A stretch of 64,000 nt of DNA from Phymorhynchus buccinoides (GCA_017654935.2 CM065686.1:28723091-28787090), one strand, 5' to 3'. Positions 48,001 to 58,029 are shown, numbered from the stretch's first letter. A program made the numbers and translations. The notes: generated from the sequence alone by a model not told the origin.

Positions 48001-49636
48001 CTTTTACCGTATTTTTCGGACTATAAGGCGATACTTTTTTTCCAGACTGAGACCCCTGCGCCTTATAATAGGACTACTAAAATAGTAAGAAAATATAATA
48101 TCAGAATTTTGTGTAGAATTTGGGAGATGCGCTTTATAATCAGGTGCGCCTTAGCTTATTGTCCCAAAAATATGGTACATCATAAAGCAGATAGTTGGAT
48201 TAAAATGTGCTCTTTTTTCCACTTATTATTGCCTGCTTGTCCCGTAGCTACTACGTCCTGTTGGTATGATTGTACATGTTGTGTGCCTGTAAACGTAGGT
48301 ACAAGGCTATATTTCAGCTACAGTGTAAGGGAAATAACTGCAGAAAATGACCTAGAACACAGTAGAAGGGTTTAATGTACAGAGTCATCTACCTTGGCCT
48401 TTATTTGGCGAATTTTACTGGAATTTGATAGATATTTTTGTTCTTGGAAAACAAGATGGCGTCAACAAGCGGCAGTACTCGACAACGTGGATGTTTTAGA
48501 CGATATACTGCACTAGAAGTGTTGGATGAAGTGCTAAATGATGCAGTCACTGAAGTGTGTATTCTGGATTACCTAGTGGATTATATCTGGATTACCCTGT
48601 AATGTTGAAGAAATAAGCAACAAGATGGAAAGGTCAGTCAGTTTCAGATCTAGTGTTTATTCACCTGCATGTTTGTTTGTCTGTTTGTTTGTATTTTTTG
48701 TCTTGTTTATTTTGTCTGTATTGTTTTGTATTATATGCAGTATAATCTATTGACAATAATGCTGTGAAGTTTGCAGCTTCAAAGTTAAATATTGTAGGAG
48801 TTATAACAGTTTTAGCATTGAAGGGTGAAATTGAGCTTTTTTTGCTCGGCACACAGGAATTCCTTGAACACAAAAATGGTCGGCAGGCAAGGGGTTAAAC
48901 CAACTCTATAATAACTTTTTAGCAACTTCAAATGGGTTTGAATTAAATAATGTTGCTCCGGTCACCAACCATCACATTGTTTGCGATCAACTTACGTGTA
49001 TATTTCCTTTTCCTTCTGCGCCCTGAGTCGCATCATCTTGCGTTTGGCAGCTGCAAAGACTCTGCACTCCTCATTCTCCTCCTGCACACAGTGTATGATG
49101 ATTAGGGTCATATTTTCAAACCTTATCCTTACAACTGTTTTCATTTTGTACGGCTCTTGCAAGATCTGATAAAAAAGAAAATGTAACTAAATCATCTACA
49201 CTATTCTTTTATTTTATTTTATTTATTCCCCACCCCCACCCCCGGTCAATCCAATCATGTATAGATCTTTATTTCATGCTAATCACAGCAAGATTATTTG
49301 TCATCATTTTACTTAAGTGATGTCACTGTCCATCGTCAATGTTATTATTGCATCACAAGTTCTTTACGTATACACGTCATGTATGTCACTATGTCATATC
49401 TATTTTTATTTACTGAACAACGGGATGAACCCGAAACGTCATGGCTTGTGCTGTTTTTGTTATTAAATCTTTTTTGGGGGGTTTCAATATCGACTGTTTT
49501 AATTTGTTTTGTAACTAAATCAGTAAATGACATCAATATGCTTGCATGTTATTTTCATAAGATTTATTGAACTGAAAACAATAGTTAACAATGGTTAACT
49601 TTAACCATGAACGGTTTCAGTGCTTTAAGAGTCTCT

Positions 49637-49674
<38 letters not shown>

Positions 49675-52600
49675 TTAGCACATGTTTTTCTTTTTTCATT
49701 TTCCACCATGTCAACGTTACATGTGCTTTGAGCACTTTCAAAATGCACATAGTGAATACTATGCAGCTACCAAGCTCTCCCCATTCCTACCAAGGTCCCA
49801 CCACATTACGCTGCCCCGACTACCATATGCTATGCCTTGACCATGCTACGATTAGCCACATTCTGGCTGATCATAAAGGACGTAGTAAGAACATGGCATA
49901 TGTGTGATGGGGGTATAAGTAAAATATAGACGTGCAAAACACTGACCTCTTCTTGTACGTCCCTGAGCTGCTTCATCATCTTGACGTCATGGATCTGCTG
50001 CTGGTTCTCACGCATCATCTGCAGGCGCTCCTGGCGGCGGATGTTGTCCAGGCGCTCCTTCTCCTGCTGGTAGGCCACCGACAGCTTCTTCAGCTCCTCC
50101 TGTTCGGTCAGGTCTTCCCTCTTCGTCGCTTCGTGTTCCTTGAGGTGCTCGTTGATTCTGTTCATCAATCAATCAATCAATCAACAAATCTCTTCATCGC
50201 ATTATGCTCTTGAGGTGCTTGTTGATTCTGTTCATCAATCAATGAATCGATCAACAAATCTCTTTGTCGCTTCATGCTCCTTGAGGTGCTCGTTGATTCT
50301 GTTCATCAATCAATCAATCAATCAATCAACAAATATCTTCGTCGCTTCGTGCTCCTTGAGGTGCTCGTTGATTCTGTTCATCAATCAATCAATCAATCAA
50401 TAAATCTCTTCATCGCATTGTGCTCTTGAGGTGCTTGTTGATTCTGTTCATCAATCAATCAATCAATAAATCTCTTCATCGCATTGTGCTCTTGAGGTGC
50501 TTGTTGATTCTGTTCATCAATCAATCAATCAATCAATAAATCTCTTCATCGCATTGTGCTCTTGAGGTGCTTGTTGATTCTGTTCATCAATCAATCAATC
50601 AATCAATAAATCTCTTCATCGCATTGTGCTCTTGAGGTGCTTGTTGATTCTGTTCATCAATCAATCGATCTATTTATTGCTTTTTCTCTGAGGTGCTTGT
50701 TCATTTTGTTAATCCATCACTCAATCAATCAATCTCTTCTTTGTGCTCTTTGATGTGCTCACTGATTCAGCTATCGATCAATGTAAGTCAACGTGGCATA
50801 ATCTGCCGATAGCAGTGTGACATAATCCATTTTATAAAATTGATATTCACAATTTGGGCAGTAATCTCATTTTGCTTCACAAGTGACACAATAACTAAAA
50901 TCTACCCAGGTAGTGTCAGCAGTGTGCAAATCATTTCCTTTACAGGTTGTCATTCATCATTCTTCTGCTCTCCTACATTCTTCATCCTTTTACGTCTGTT
51001 TATTTTCCCTAAACTCTTATTCAAATTCCCATATTATATGGGCCAGAAGGCGCAATATATGTTAGGAGGAGCACCCCCTTACCCCAAAATCTGATTTTGT
51101 TATAACCTTTTCTTACTACGTTATTAGCAATATTATATGGCGCAGGACTAAGTCTAATAAAAAATAAAATAAAAAATAGAGCCTTCCAGTCCTTAAAATA
51201 AGGTTAAAATCTAAAATCCGTTTAAAATGGCATAAACCAGAGAGAATCAACTCACTGTACAGTGAGAAAGTTGGCATTCTCTCTGGTGGCCTGCATGCGT
51301 TTCATGGCGGCCTCCTGGTCCCGGCGGATGGAGTCCTCCATTTCCCTGTGGGCCTTGTCCAGCCACTCCTTGTCCTGCCCTTCGCTGGCCTTGGCTTTCA
51401 GGATGTTCAGCTCAACCTGGGCGTCTCGCTCTTTGAGCACCTCCGTCAGTTGCAGCGCACTCTGCACACACAAACGATTCACGGACAGAGTTATTCTAGG
51501 GGTCAGAACCAGTACATGAATTATGTCTCTAGATTTTTAGATGGTGACCTGAATATATTACATGGGTTGTCTTTAACATTTGTCAGGTGAAAAGTTGCTA
51601 CGTTTTGTGACGCACTGGCCTGGAATCCAATGCATCAGATGGGAGATTTGAGCGTCACAGATGCACATTTGTGGGTAAAAATTAACTCTGATGAAATGTG
51701 CACTTAACTGAACAGGTCGTGTGTCAGTAGCATTATGTTATAAGATTAAGATTTAGACGGACTTCAAAGATCAATGTTCTTTTCTCTAAAAGGTTGAGTC
51801 GGCTTTAATCCTTTCACCGCCAGCCATTTTTAAGCCAAACATTTCTGTCAAACTTACCTGGGTAAAGTTGGCTTGTACAATGCTGTGAATACCCTATAAA
51901 GAAGGCTTTTCCTTATCTAAAACAAATAACAGCATAAATTATTGGATACCAGATTCTAATTTCAGGCCTTTTAGTGATGTGGTGTGGTGCAGAAATGCGA
52001 CATCGGCAGCGAAAGGGTTAAACTCTAGTAAACTGAACCACAAAATAAGACATTCCGACAAGCAAATGTACCAGTCCAATTACAAACCTAAGTCACAACA
52101 TTTTCTGTAAACCTTTTCCATATGCTTAAATCAAAACCTGCCCCATTCTTTTGGATGACTTCCCTGGCGGGTGAATTACAGTTCATAAATTACCTACAAT
52201 ACTCACATGGAAATTTTTGACGCGGTCAGTCTGGTAATACTGTTGAGTCTTGGCCATGTCGATGGCTTCTTTGCGCTTCTGTGACTGGTACTGGGCTTCT
52301 TCGATGTCCACCTGGAGACGTTCCGCTTCTTCCTTCTGTTCTCTTTGCTTCCGCACTTCTAACTTACGCTGACGCTGACCCTGATAAGCAGTGAAAAGTT
52401 TCATTACAACAAAGTCAATTAATACAAATCGTGTAATTAATGCATGGCGCATATAGTGGAAACCACAGACAAATAAACACATGAATGGAAGGCTGAATGT
52501 GCCCTTAAACATAAGAGCAATTATTTCGAGCACATGCACATTCGAAACACTGTACACACATGGACGCGTACATGATAATGTCATGATACACTCACGTTTG

Positions 52601-55600
52601 AAAAGAAACATTTAAAAATGTTACACTGAATTATAATCTTGAAAAATAAATTCAACACAAAAGCGACAGGCATGCGCATGCAGCACCTCCCCCCCCCCCC
52701 CCCCCATCACACACACACAACACACACACACAAGCACACACACACACACACACTCACCGCAAGCGTGTTCCCCCAGGTTGCCACCAGTTCCTTGGCCCTC
52801 TGTTTGTGCTTCTCTTGCTCTAACTTGATGCGCCTCACTCGCTCCTCCTCAATCTGTCGTCGGTTCAACTCTCGCTCGATGCGCTCCCACTCTGATCTGG
52901 GCAGTACCGTCACTTGTCTCAGGTCAGTTCCATCTGGCAGAGTCATGCCTCCCCCTTGTTGCTGTTGCGGCATTTCTGGGGTGGCTGCAAGAGTAGCATG
53001 CACAATAATATCAATGGAACTGTGCACTACAGTAAAACCCGGTTATAAGAAAATCGAAGGGAGATATTTTTTTGTTTTCTGAATGGGGGGAAAAGGGAAA
53101 AAATAAAAGAGAAAAAAATAATAAAATAAAAGACAAACAGAACATAAAACGAAGAGAAAATGCTTTTACCTAATTTGGTGCATGAAAAAAAGGAGGAAAA
53201 TGCAAAACAAAGGAGGAAAAAAAGAAAGAACGGAACAGAAAATTAAAAACAAAAATGAAGGCAGACATGGTGTGAGTTGCATGATGAGCGAGCAAGATAG
53301 CGGAGAGCAGATGAATGAGTGGGTGTGGTGTGAGAGTAACATATTTGTTTAAATGTAAATTTCTGTTTCTTGTTTTTAATCAATATTCTAATTTGGATGT
53401 ATAACTCATTTTACACAGTGGAAGACAATTTTGTATTTGCGTTTGTACAATGCCAATGGACTATAAAGAAACTTGCGACCTATGACTGTTTTACATCATA
53501 AAATCAAAATACAGCAAAGCTCGGTTATAAGAAAATCGAAGGGAGATCATTTTTTGTTTATTACCATATTCAAGTTTTCTTATATATCCGAAACAAAATG
53601 AAGAGAACATCCTTTTTCCTAATTTGATGAATTTCTTACATCATAAAATCAAAATCGTCTACTAAGAAGAAGATTTAAAGGTGCCTACAACCACTCAAAC
53701 TAACAAGCTTTTTTTTCCTTTTCACTGTTATCAAATACGTACCCCTTCACCTTTCTTGTACTGAACTATTACCATTTACTGTCCACCCATGCAGCTTTTT
53801 ATCAATCGATTGCTTTTGTTTATGTGGATTTTCATCCACATATTCAGTTATTTGTATTTATCTTCTTAAAGAAATGGATTGCCTTTTCCTCTCTGCCATT
53901 GCTGCTGAAAATAAAAGGATAAAAATAAAAGGATGGACAGTCTCTCTACCACCAACACAAAAGTACTGGCACTCATATTTTTTTCTTTTGCTCAACATTT
54001 ATTTTGCACAGAATACTGAAGGAAAGTTTAGAATAAAGGAACAAAAACAACTCAATCAGTCTTGCAATCAAGTGCCTGTACTGTTTAGAATGTCTGTGAC
54101 ACAACTGGTATGAGGTAAACTTTCCCTTTTTGGAAGGACTTCAATTTTCTCGGAACATCCTTTCAGTTCAGGTCCAACTCACTTTTAAAGACACACTGAC
54201 CTAACACGATTAAGTCCCTGTTTTTTCTGGGTAGCTGTGACCCACATACAAATTCCCCCAACTTCAAATTGAGGCTGCTCTTTAAAATGTTTTGTTTTCA
54301 ATTTGGGGGCATTTGTATGGGAGTCAAACCTGGTCAAAACAAGATTTCGTACCAGCTATAAGAGGGAAAACATGTGGAACTCGTGATTTTGACATGTGAT
54401 CTGGTGGGTCTTTAAGAAAATGTTGTCAATGGTAATTCGCTTATAAGAAAATAGAGCTCGCTTATAAATAAAAAAAACGAACTGCAAACCAAATTAAACC
54501 AAATCTGAGAAACTGCCCACTAGAGAGCAGACGCCTTGCCTACATCTCACTAGTCAGATCCAGACTAGAATATGCAGCAACAGTGTGGGATCCATACAAC
54601 AAACAGGATGTGGACAGGTTGGAGCGAATTCAGAGAGAGGCAGCCCGCTTGAGACATCACCAAAGACTACAAGTCTAGGAATCCGGGCTGTGTGTCGAAG
54701 ATGCCGGCAGACTTGGGCCTACCATCACTTGAAGAATGGCGGAGCAAGCAGCGGCTAAACCTGCTGTACAAGATAGCTGAAGGTCACATTCCACCATTGC
54801 CTTCTGAGGCCTTCCTAACCCCAGTTGCCACCGACCGTCGTACGATCAGACCGACACACTTCACGGATTGTACAAGTAATAACATAATTAAAAGACAAGC
54901 ATTATGCAATTCCTGCGGCTTCAAAGTAAGATCTTGCCACACAGAACAGTACAAGAACTCCTTCTTCGTAAGGACAGTAGTGGAGTGGAATCAGCAAACC
55001 GACGCCTCCATCGCAGCTGGCCCCGCCAGCGCAGCATCACCAGCGCCAGGCGTACACCTTCGGGGCCTGCTCCAAAGAAAGACTAAATTAGGGAGTAGGG
55101 GCCATAGATCAGAGTACTAGTGGTAAATGAAGGGCAGGAGCTGTGCCGGTCAGGGCTTGTCCTCGGTGAGCGCTACGCTAGCCGGAGTGGTCTTGCCTAG
55201 ATGCTGCAAAAGAAATATCTATGGCCCATTGTCTTACTGTCATACCATCAGGACAGTAAATTTTTTTAACTCACTGCCTATACCACCAGGGCAGTATTTT
55301 AAACTCACTGTCATACCATCAGGACAGTATTTTAAACTCACTACCATACCATCAGGACAGTACTTTTAAACTCACTGTCATACCATCAGGACAGTACTTT
55401 TAAACTCGTAAAGCGCTCTCCACTTTCCATTGAGTAATAGCCTTCATAGGCTCCTTCAATGTAACAAATACAGATACAGAACGGCAATACAATGGTAAAA
55501 ATACAAAAAAAACAAAATTAAAAAATATAATAACATTTTCTTCCTCTTCTCCCATTACCTGGTAATTATCCACAATCAACAATTGGTTTGGGGGTACTGT

Positions 55601-57901
55601 TATGGTCAAGGTCCGAAAGTTGATTAAAAAAACCTACAAATGACCTAGCCAGCCAAGACCTGTTGAGCGGGAACCCAACATGATGCTGAATCGGCAGGAA
55701 CCTATCAGTGATTAAGTCCCGTAACCATAGCCTGGTTACAGATAATTCTAGCCTTTGCCTAAAACAAAACTGACTTTAAGGCAATTTGATGGATGACTGG
55801 AATGTGCCCAAACAGGGGGCATATAAGGCAATTTGATGGATGACTGGAATGTGCCCAGACAGGGGGCAGATATTGCCTTGACAGGTAACATGTTTCAGTT
55901 TCTGATGGTCTACTGATACTGTCCTTTCTTTAGTTTGTTTTGATAGATCTGGAAAGCGGGGGGAGGTTCAAGCTAGTGTTAGTATGTGTATGGTGAGCAT
56001 GTGTACAGCCATACAATGATAACTTGACATTTTAAAACTAGCAAACCATCCATAGCACTAGCAGTGTCTTTTTCAGTGTCTTTTTCTCCAAAAGGAGCCA
56101 GAATGGTCAGCACACTAACCGTGGGCCCTCAAAAGAAGAAGAAGATAAGATACTATCTTAGATAGCAGTGCTGCACTATTACACTTGGAGTCCAGATAGG
56201 AGACAACTTGTCATGGTCAGAACACATCAACAGAATCGCAAAAAGAGCAAATGCCAGCCTTGGGCTCCTGAGGAGGAATCTGCAATTTTGTCCAGAGGAA
56301 TGCAGAAAGGCATTATGGGACCCTTACCTTCAAAAGGATGTTGACAAGCTGGAGGGAATACAGCACCGCACTGCCCGATTCATCACAGGACTACTCCTCA
56401 CAAAACCCAGGCTGCGTTACCCAAATGCTACAAGATCTACATCTGCTAACACTCCAGGAGAGATGGAAACAACAGCGTCTGGCTTTCTTTCTTTCTTTTT
56501 TTTTTTTTTTTTTTTTTTTACGTCTGTCTTTCTTATAAAAGATCATAAATGGCCATTTTCCAGCAGTTAAGGCAGAAACACCAGCCAGAAACAAGAGACT
56601 CAGGCCTAGATCAACAAAGGAGAGCCAATCTCAGAACACCACACAGTTCTCAAGAAACAACTCTAGCTGTTACAACATCCTGTTCAGCAACACTAAGGTC
56701 TACAGGCAAAGCTTCTTTCCAAGAACTGTAAGGGAGTGGAATTGCCTTAACGAAGAGACTGTGATGGCTGAGACGGTCGAGGCATTCAAACAGCGCCTCC
56801 TGTCCAACGATCCAAGCTTCTAAAAAAAACCTTCTTTTTAAAAAATTTGATATGATATATGATATGAAATAATAAGGCTCTGTAGGCTTTTTCACATCCT
56901 TTTGCCCTCTACATATTGACTTTATTTTGTTTTTGATAATCAGTGTAAAACCGATGGCTACTTAGCAGTTGTGTTATACTACTGATCTAATTTTGTAAGA
57001 TCCATTGCATACATAATATTTTGAAAGTGCCTATCTGTTGAATTTTTAAAAAAAAGAAAAAAAAAACATTTTATTTTACTTATTATTATAAGTATGTTTC
57101 TTCTATTATTCTTTTTATTTTTTATGCACTCCTCTGGATGTTCCGTTCTTCTTCTTGCATATGGCATCCTCCATCAACAATTTGATGATCATGACGCTTA
57201 TGACGTGGGGGGTTTCCAACTAATCAGTAGACTTGTGTGAAGGACTTGCTGCCCAGGTGATCAACTCAATGCGGGATAGAATGGGAGGGAGCGAGAAGGG
57301 GGTGGGCATAATTTGGGGGAGAGGCCCATGACAGGGGGTATGGAGTTGACTCTGTTGAGACAACGGAAAGGTGAGGACAGAGGGAAGGGGGGGTAGGGAG
57401 GAATGAGGGGGGGGGGAGGAATGAGGGGGGAGGGGGGAAGGGAGGGGGCTGAGCTCCGTGATTTGAATTCCTCTACCGAGGCTGATGATATTGTCTTAGG
57501 TGGAAGAGAGTTCCACTCACTCACAGCCCTGGGAAAGAATGAGTACTTCCTGTAATCTGTTTTACAGGCAGGAAGTATAGGCAGGTCGATGAGTGAGTCT
57601 GTCGCATCTGTTGCGATGCCGTTGGTTTTACTTTTAAATCAATAAATGCCAGAAATGCCAACTGAGATAGTGAGATGCAGGTACACGCACTGTACGTAGG
57701 CCTAAATTTTCAGTCACGGTGTAACTTCTTTTTTTTTTCATTACAAGACATTACATCGGCAGTCGTCTTCAACCCGTTGAATTTGGCCTGAAGAAGTCAA
57801 GAAGAAGAACATGACTCATGATCAATGTAACTGAATAAAAAATATAAATCATGCGTACCTCTGGCCAGCCCCTTTCTTCTCCCATGCATCACTGCTGCCA
57901 T
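44722..57901 (-). CDS. CFAP210: CFAP210 (CCDC173) orthologue, axonemal doublet-microtubule inner protein (9 exons, complete)
   Basis: Spliced CDS on the minus strand: 57901-57859, 52984-52758, 52380-52207, 51461-51256, 50157-49947, 49081-48996, 47462-47270, 46576-46412, 45078-44722. It totals 1662 bp, 553 residues plus stop, against about 550 in vertebrates; phases match at all eight junctions. The family is a coiled-coil filamentous protein on the lumenal wall of ciliary doublet microtubules. Visible: a basic N terminus (MAAVMHGRRKGLAR); the conserved DLRQVTVLPRSEWERI at 35-50; continuous charged coiled coil from about 50 to 475 including LTEVLKERDAQVE (exon 4); and a conserved non-coiled end with GGGLGPVFPGKGGVRPSY and TGVQLP, finishing MGFVW. 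The gene has a candidate RFX X-box promoter, one GC-AG intron, and tandemly duplicated acceptors at exons 5 and 9. Introns hold MITEs and LINE ends. Identification is by motif and length from memory. Confidence 0.93.
45049..45330 (-). repeat. Diverged ~140-bp duplication spanning the CFAP210 exon 9 acceptor
   Basis: Segment 45049-45190 (exon 9 start, acceptor and intron) and segment 45191-about 45330 align: 'cagggcttgcctttcattct' against 'caagggcttttctttagttc', 'aaaaagagagactgt' against 'aaaaagagactgt', and 'ctaaagcaaagtataa' against 'ctaaagcaatgtataa'. The intronic copy keeps an AG at the corresponding place (tcaaccag|AACTAAAG). Confidence 0.8.
45460..45938. mobile_element. TTAA-flanked MITE (piggyBac-type target) in CFAP210 intron 8
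   Basis: TTAA at 45460-45463 and 45935-45938; inverted ends TTAACTCACTCGG against TTAACTAACTCGG. Near its left end is a perfect 20-bp palindrome ATGAGCCGGATCCGGCTCAT (45478-45497), followed by an imperfect second copy. Confidence 0.55.
46412..46576 (-). CDS. CFAP210: CFAP210 exon 8 (coiled coil)
   Basis: Residues 381-435, phase 0 on both sides. The acceptor is caacctacag|ATGAAG and the donor CAAATG|GTCAGT. MKDAEDRKKRQRREELEQVQ begins a highly charged helix ending TAYRFAQM. Confidence 0.92.
46740..47090. repeat. CA/GT-rich stretch in CFAP210 intron 7
   Basis: Interrupted ACAC runs (46750-46980) turn to GTGT/GAGA runs (46985-47045); compositional reading frames only. Confidence 0.8.
47270..47462 (-). 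CDS. CFAP210: CFAP210 exon 7 (GC donor)
   Basis: Completes Thr316 and encodes residues 317-380. The acceptor is cctcacag|ACAAAAG; the donor is a non-canonical AAACAG|GCAAGT. It encodes QKQQQLDRIREKLSAQVKHA through EHRTKQ. The phase is correct with exon 8 only if the GC donor is used. Confidence 0.9.
48007..48175 (+). mobile_element. MITE with TA target duplication (best copy of its family)
   Basis: 169 bp flanked by TA on both sides. Left end CCGTATTTTTCGGACTATAA, right end complementary with a few mismatches. Contains 'gagacccctgcgccttataa'. Lies in CFAP210 intron 6. Confidence 0.7.
48456..48898 (+). pseudogene. Possible piggyBac-like remnant
   Basis: A 48-codon frame from 48456 (MASTSGSTRQRGCFRRYTAL then EVLDEVLND) has the Ser/Arg-rich start and A-x-E-V-L-D pattern of piggyBac-type transposases, then stops. 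At 48895-48898 a TTAA follows 'atggtcggcaggcaagggg', which looks like a piggyBac-type terminus. The left end was not found. Low confidence. Confidence 0.3.
48996..49081 (-). CDS. CFAP210: CFAP210 exon 6 (86 bp)
   Basis: Residues 288-315 and two bases of Thr316. The acceptor is gtgtgcag|GAGGAG and the donor TACAC|GTAAGT. It encodes EENEECRVFAAAKRKMMRLR followed by AQKEKEIY, coiled coil; too short for ORF-based detection. Confidence 0.9.
49635..49672 (+). repeat. (CT)n microsatellite in CFAP210 intron 5
   Basis: Short CT run; the rest of the intron (49082-49946) shows no other feature. Confidence 0.9.
49947..50157 (-). CDS. CFAP210: CFAP210 exon 5 (coiled coil; acceptor copied upstream)
   Basis: Completes Gln217 and encodes residues 218-287. 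The acceptor is gatgaacag|AATCAAC and the donor GAAGAG|GTCAGT. The protein reads INEHLKEHEATKREDLTEQ and onward. The first 36-40 bases together with the last 26-30 intron bases have been tandemly copied upstream (to about 50790), creating seven further AG|AATCAAC acceptor look-alikes. Confidence 0.92.
50158..50790 (-). repeat. ~70-bp tandem array copying the CFAP210 intron 4/exon 5 acceptor
   Basis: On the minus strand each unit is AATCAACRAGCACCTCAAG, then a partial copy of the exon start, then (TGAT)n and GATGAACAG. Acceptor AGs lie at about 50158 (real), 50228, 50299, 50374, 50444, 50510, 50580 and 50650, spaced 66-75 bp, differing mostly by TCAA tetranucleotide number. Two more decayed copies at 50690-50790 have lost or altered the AG. 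The exon-derived part is CFAP210 coding sequence; extending from upstream copies meets in-frame TGA stops. Confidence 0.93.
51021..51150 (-). mobile_element. Degenerate MITE of the TA/CCRTATTTTT family (inverted)
   Basis: The reverse complement carries 'tagtaagaaaaggttataac' and 'aaaatcagattttggggtaa', matching the internal segment of 34597-34746 and 48007-48175. In CFAP210 intron 4. Confidence 0.45.
51256..51461 (-). CDS. CFAP210: CFAP210 exon 4 (LTEVLKERDAQ motif)
   Basis: Residues 149-216 and two bases of Gln217. The acceptor is gtgtgtgcag|AGTGCG and the donor GTACA|GTGAGT. SALQLTEVLKERDAQVELN is the best-conserved stretch of the rod. Confidence 0.93.
51805..52021. mobile_element. TTAA-flanked MITE (piggyBac-type) in CFAP210 intron 3
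   Basis: TTAA at 51805-51808 and 52018-52021, with imperfect inverted ends: TTAATCCTTTCACCGCCAGC against the complement TTAACCCTTTCGCTGCCGAT. About 217 bp, non-coding. Confidence 0.65.
52207..52380 (-). CDS. CFAP210: CFAP210 exon 3 (coiled coil)
   Basis: Residues 91-148, phase 0 on both sides. The acceptor is gcttatcag|GGTCAG and the donor TTCCAT|GTGAGT. It encodes a heavily charged helix ending KRKEAIDMAKTQQYYQTDRV, closely matching the family's conserved Q-F/Y-Y-Q-T-E/D-R-V-K segment. Confidence 0.93.
52758..52984 (-). CDS. CFAP210: CFAP210 exon 2 (conserved N-terminal motif)
   Basis: Completes Ala15 and encodes residues 16-90. The acceptor is ctcttgcag|CCACCC and the donor CTTGCG|GTGAGT. 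It contains a Gln/Gly-rich linker, then the family signature LRQVTVLPRSEWERI, then charged helix to ATWGNTLA. Confidence 0.92.
53029..53560. mobile_element. Tigger-like MITE ends in CFAP210 intron 1
   Basis: At 53030 and again at 53512 a TA-preceded CAGYAAARC is followed by 'ggttataagaaaatcgaagg' in the same orientation; a third partial occurrence lies near 54430-54465. Right-hand ends could not be paired confidently. Confidence 0.4.
54490..55125 (+). pseudogene. LINE C-terminal fragment
   Basis: Frame 1: RRLAYISLVRSRLEYAATVW then RLERIQREAARL; frameshift; frame 2 from 54700: LGLPSLEEWRSKQRLNLLYK, ending with NSFFVRTVVEWNQQTDASI. Typical LINE thumb and C-terminal text. In CFAP210 intron 1, antisense to the gene. 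Confidence 0.8.
55236..55406 (+). repeat. ~32-bp tandem repeat, 5 units
   Basis: Units contain ACTGTCATACCATCAGGACA followed by GTA and a T/A run with 'aaactc'. It follows the LINE fragment ending at 55125 and may be its 3' UTR. Confidence 0.85.
55778..55869 (+). repeat. 47-bp tandem duplication
   Basis: 'aaggcaatttgatggatgac' begins at 55778 and again at 55825; the two units are almost identical. Confidence 0.9.
56095..56150 (+). mobile_element. (GAA)n-tailed retroelement end
   Basis: 'aaaggagccagaatggtcag' ... 'ggccctcaaaagaagaagaa'; the same family as 19360-19438. Confidence 0.45.
56175..56823 (+). pseudogene. LINE C-terminal fragment
   Basis: LSWSEHINRIAKRANASLGL, then LRRNLQFCPEECRKALW; DVDKLEGIQHRTARFIT; a poly-T interruption at 56490-56519; then in another frame VYRQSFFPRTVREWNCLNEE and FKQRLLSNDPSF before the stop at 56821. 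Frameshifted, non-functional. Confidence 0.8.
57430..57610 (-). pseudogene. LINE C-terminal fragment
   Basis: Minus strand: YRKYSFFPRAVSEWNSLPPK then TISSASVEEFKSR; the conserved F-F-P-R-x-V-x-E-W-N end of LINE proteins. It lies about 250 bp downstream of CFAP210 exon 1, in intron 1. Confidence 0.7.
57859..57901 (-). CDS. CFAP210: CFAP210 exon 1 (start codon, 43 bp)
   Basis: Residues 1-14 plus the first base of Ala15. The ATG at 57901 is in good context (GCCACCCATGG) and is the first ATG in its open frame. The donor is CCAGAG|GTACGC, phase 1, exactly what exon 2 (|CC ACC CCA) requires. The Arg-rich N terminus resembles vertebrate CFAP210. Intron 1 is 4.9 kb and filled with LINE fragments. 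Confidence 0.8.
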
Positions 57902-57956
57902 GGGTGGCGCCCTTCCGCAAAATTTATAAAATAATGTTGGGAGGAAAGGGAGAGGT

Positions 57957-57963
57957 TTTATAA
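57957..57963 (-). promoter_or_regulatory. TATA-like box upstream of CFAP210
   Basis: TATAAAA on the minus strand about 56 bases before the CFAP210 ATG, between the start codon and the candidate X-box. Confidence 0.35.
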
Positions 57964-57988
57964 AAATCGGCCTCTGCAGTCTCGGAGG

Positions 57989-58002
57989 GTTTCCAGGCAA
58001 AC
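57989..58002 (-). promoter_or_regulatory. Candidate RFX X-box of CFAP210
   Basis: GTTTCCAGGCAAAC matches 10 of 14 positions of the idealised palindromic X-box GTTGCCATGGCAAC, with both outer half-site cores (GTT..CC, ..AAC) intact. It sits about 90 bases before the ATG of a ciliary gene, the normal place for an RFX site. Confidence 0.45.
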
Positions 58003-58016
58003 ACTGATGTAGTCAA

Positions 58017-58029
58017 GACGTCATTTCCG
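58017..58029 (-). promoter_or_regulatory. CRE/ETS-like composite site
   Basis: The minus strand reads CGGAAATGACGTC: an ETS core (CGGAA) overlapping a CRE half (TGACGTC), about 120 bases upstream of the CFAP210 ATG. Motif-only evidence. Confidence 0.3.

Noticed and set aside
50140..50403. Plus-strand 87-codon frame with INQSINQ repeats
   Set aside because: Antisense reading of the CFAP210 acceptor array.
57859..58000. N-terminal extension of CFAP210 upstream of 57901
   Set aside because: The frame is open upstream but contains no further ATG (the apparent start at 58000 is TTG).
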